The position numbers and the translations under genes were made by a program. From Verrucomicrobium spinosum DSM 4136 = JCM 18804 (lineage in GTDB: Bacteria > Verrucomicrobiota > Verrucomicrobiia > Verrucomicrobiales > Verrucomicrobiaceae): 64,000 nucleotides of DNA. Shown here piece after piece: positions 62,165-64,000 of this stretch (positions are counted from its first letter, which is position 1; each line of letters opens with the position of its first letter). The notes beneath the pieces were generated by a model. It saw only the letters and a list, made by a program, of their open reading frames with translations. It ran no database searches and was not told the DNA's origin. Where the stretch lies: assembly GCF_000172155.1 (NCBI RefSeq), contig NZ_ABIZ01000001.1, positions 1,798,001 through 1,862,000 of the forward strand. Direction: 5' to 3'.

Positions 62165-62617
62165 ATGGCGCGCCGCGTTCGAGCACTGATCTTGCTGCTG
62201 CTCTCCACCATGCTCTTTGCATTGCAGGGGCAGACGGTGGTGCAGTGCCTGTGCTCTGGAGCCATTGCCTTGGGCCAGGCCCCGGAGGCCTGCTGCGGCG
62301 AATGCCCGGATGAGTCTGCCGGGGCGCAGATGACTGCAACCTCTCCAGAATCGCCTCAACAAGCTGTCTCCGCCATCCTGTTCACCACGGAGGATTGTTG
62401 GCGCATGGCCTCCACCGAAAGCGATCAGGCCTTCCCAGCCACGCCTCATGTGGATGCTCCGCTGCCGACCGTGGCGTTGCTCGCGGAAGACCCCTTTATC
62501 ATTGATCGCGCAGCTTTAGGCGATGCGCCCACCCCGGCATGGACCCGGGACAGTTCGCATCACCCTGAACCTACAGGGCCGCCCTGCGCCATCCTCTATG
62601 GTGCGCTTTTGATTTGA
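62165..62617 (+). CDS. Small exported Cys-rich protein
   Basis: A 150-residue protein with an N-terminal hydrophobic segment (ALILLLLSTMLFALQG, about residues 7-22), so membrane-targeted or exported. Cys residues cluster at VVQCLCSG and EACCGECPDE (about 25-48), then a low-complexity tail. Not recognised. It lies 126 bp upstream of an RND/HlyD-type adaptor on the same strand, and similar small Cys-containing proteins precede metal-efflux systems, so a role in metal efflux is a possibility only. Confidence 0.5.
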   Translation: MARRVRALILLLLSTMLFALQGQTVVQCLCSGAIALGQAPEACCGECPDESAGAQMTATSPESPQQAVSAILFTTEDCWRMASTESDQAFPATPHVDAPLPTVALLAEDPFIIDRAALGDAPTPAWTRDSSHHPEPTGPPCAILYGALLI

Positions 62618-62742
62618 GAAGAGACTGGCCTTCCCTGTGAAGCTGGTGCGCTGCGCTGCGGAGATTGCAGCCGGCACCTGACCGTGGTTGTTCGCGTTGC
62701 ATGCATGCTGCGTGACGCGCCCCATTTCAGATCTCTCATCCC

Positions 62743-64000
62743 GTGTCTTTATCCGAACTTTATCAATCGTCAGGCCCCGCTGCCTCTGTCGATCTCTCCG
62801 CCGCTGCCCCCGTCGCGTCTTCATCACCAGAATCGCGAAGCCTCTGGCGACGTCTGCTCCGTCTTCCCGCATGGCTCCTGCCATTGAGCCTGATCGCGGC
62901 CTTCGGAACGGTTTTCGCCGTGGTCTATCGCGATCAGTTGCTGCCTGCGCCAGTCGTGAAGGTGAGCCGCGCCGTGCTGTTGGCAGATCTGGATGCCGTC
63001 CCGCCGACCGCCGCTGGCCATACCTCCGACCATGCTGCGGTGGCTCCGCGCACCTCTTCCGTTCCTTCGCCATCGCTTCCAGTTGCTGGTACTGCCAAGA
63101 TGCTCTTTCAGGCTGGCGGTTGGGTGGAGCCGGATCCGTTGCCTATTCATGCGGTCGCATTGACAGATGGTGTCATCGAGAAGGTGAACGTCCTGGAAGG
63201 GCAGGAGGTGAAAAAAGGCCAGGTCATTGCCGAGCTCATTTCAGAAGACATCCGGCTCACTCTCAAGGCTGCGGAACGCACGCTCGCGGAGACCGAGGCG
63301 GCGGTGTCTCTGCAGACCGTGCAAGTGGAGGTGGCGATTGCCGAGGCCCGGGCTCTGCAAGATCAGGTGACCGTGGCAGAGGCCAGGCTGGCAGAGGAGA
63401 AGGACAACCTCGCTCGACTGGAGCGCATCCCCACCGGTTCGGTTTCAGAACAAGACAGGGCTCGGGCGCGTTTTGTGGTGCAGGGGCAGGTGGCTGAAGT
63501 TGCTGCACGGCAATCCCAGCATTTTGCCGCCGTGGCCAAGGTGCAGGCCGCGCGCGCCCAGACCCAGGTGCTCACTGCCGCGGTGGCCTCCGCCCGCGTC
63601 ATGGTGGAGAAGCAGCAACTCGCGCTCACCCGCATCCAGATTGTCTCCCCGGTGGACGGGGTCATCCTCGCGCTGAAGGCCGCGCCCGGGCAGAAGAAGG
63701 TGATGAACATGGATGAGCATGACTCCTCCGTGGTCGCCACGCTGTTTGAGAAAGGGCACCTGCAGGTGCGGGTGGACGTGCCCCTCTCTGAGGCCCGTGG
63801 GCTCACCGTGGGCCAGCCAGCCATCATCACGTCCGACTTCCTGCCGCAGGTGGAATTTAAGGGGGTGGTCACCCGCATCGTTGGTGCCGCGGATCTGCAG
63901 CGCAACACCCTCCAGGCCAAGGTGCAGGTGCAGAGCCCTGACGCACGCCTCCGACCGGAGATGCTGTGCCGTGTGAAGTTCCTCGAACCCGCTTCCGGTG
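62743..64000 (+). CDS. RND/HlyD-type efflux periplasmic adaptor subunit (3' truncated by window)
   Basis: At least 419 residues, running past the window edge. One N-terminal membrane helix (about residues 48-64, WLLPLSLIAAFGTVFAVVY) is followed by the lipoyl/barrel-sandwich half motif TDGVIEKVNVLEGQEVKKGQ, a long coiled-coil hairpin (about residues 170-290), the returning lipoyl half IVSPVDGVILALKAAPGQ, and a beta-barrel segment VRVDVPLSEARGLTVGQPA. Adaptors of this class link an inner-membrane pump to an outer-membrane channel. The GTG at 62743 is the earliest start giving the full helix. Partner pump genes should lie downstream. Confidence 0.85.
   Translation, partial: MSLSELYQSSGPAASVDLSAAAPVASSSPESRSLWRRLLRLPAWLLPLSLIAAFGTVFAVVYRDQLLPAPVVKVSRAVLLADLDAVPPTAAGHTSDHAAVAPRTSSVPSPSLPVAGTAKMLFQAGGWVEPDPLPIHAVALTDGVIEKVNVLEGQEVKKGQVIAELISEDIRLTLKAAERTLAETEAAVSLQTVQVEVAIAEARALQDQVTVAEARLAEEKDNLARLERIPTGSVSEQDRARARFVVQGQVAEVAARQSQHFAAVAKVQAARAQTQVLTAAVASARVMVEKQQLALTRIQIVSPVDGVILALKAAPGQKKVMNMDEHDSSVVATLFEKGHLQVRVDVPLSEARGLTVGQPAIITSDFLPQVEFKGVVTRIVGAADLQRNTLQAKVQVQSPDARLRPEMLCRVKFLEPASG

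Noticed and set aside
62688-63497. 269-codon frame starting inside the efflux adaptor region
   Set aside because: It is a shifted frame (Arg/Gly/Cys-rich) of the adaptor; the frame from GTG 62743 has the membrane helix, lipoyl and coiled-coil pattern.

Overview
The window looks like a chromosomal stretch of a high-GC Verrucomicrobiota bacterium, probably in or near Verrucomicrobiaceae. Evidence: bamA, an ompH/skp-like chaperone gene and lpxD lie consecutively, so the cell has an LPS-type outer membrane. It also carries families frequent in Planctomycetes/Verrucomicrobia: a haem-binding membrane-bound dehydrogenase-like protein, an SHD1-like protein and many large secreted proteins of unknown function. 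Intergenic space is filled with hairpin-rich dispersed repeats. Placement is by inference only; the sole stable RNA gene seen is a tRNA-Leu(UAG).

Layout. 0-14 kb: CPBP protease, tRNA-Leu, lone receiver protein, large secreted protein, DUF2239 and FIST genes, UbiA-like membrane protein, SixA-type phosphatase, rpsU, a GNAT acetyltransferase, a lipoprotein with a duplicated module, and rlmH. 14-20 kb: two large PAS histidine kinases in tandem. 20.8-29 kb: ruvB (minus), then bamA, ompH/skp-like and lpxD, each separated by clear terminators, then hflK-hflC. 29.7-37.9 kb: an accessory region of short, mostly same-strand, mutually unrelated genes, several overlapping by ATGA. It is interrupted by a complete ISAs1-type element with a 10-bp target duplication and ends in REP-like hairpin doublets. 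38-41.3 kb: a flavinylation pair (FMN-binding protein plus ApbE) beside an ECF sigma/anti-sigma pair. 41.7-54.9 kb: panE, a membrane-anchored unknown, a PfkB kinase, an MFS transporter, a three-gene group ending in a radical SAM enzyme, a dimethylformamidase-like secreted protein followed by a large c-type cytochrome protein, and an lgt-like gene.

55.0-61.7 kb is an arsenic island. It combines arsenate handling by GAPDH plus ArsJ (efflux of 1-arseno-3-phosphoglycerate) with arsenate reduction and arsenite efflux (ArsC plus Acr3). It also has a PstS, two different ArsR regulators each with its own inverted-repeat operator, a DUF6428 gene, and a truncated second arsC whose coding sequence ends shortly before a dispersed repeat. 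The window closes with a small Cys-rich exported protein and the start of an RND/HlyD-type efflux adaptor.

Outside the genes the striking feature is repeats: a mosaic family of short hairpin modules in five large blocks (about 1.7-2.3, 11.5-12.5, 20.1-20.7, 29.2-29.5 and 49.2-49.7 kb), some near-identical over more than 300 bp; short tandem words of 7-8 bp at gene ends; several MITE-like inverted repeats; and the REP doublets. I found no CRISPR array, prophage or integrase. No single gene cluster is clearly a new defence or biosynthetic system. The best candidates for something undescribed are the short-gene array with its REP doublets, and the repeat families.
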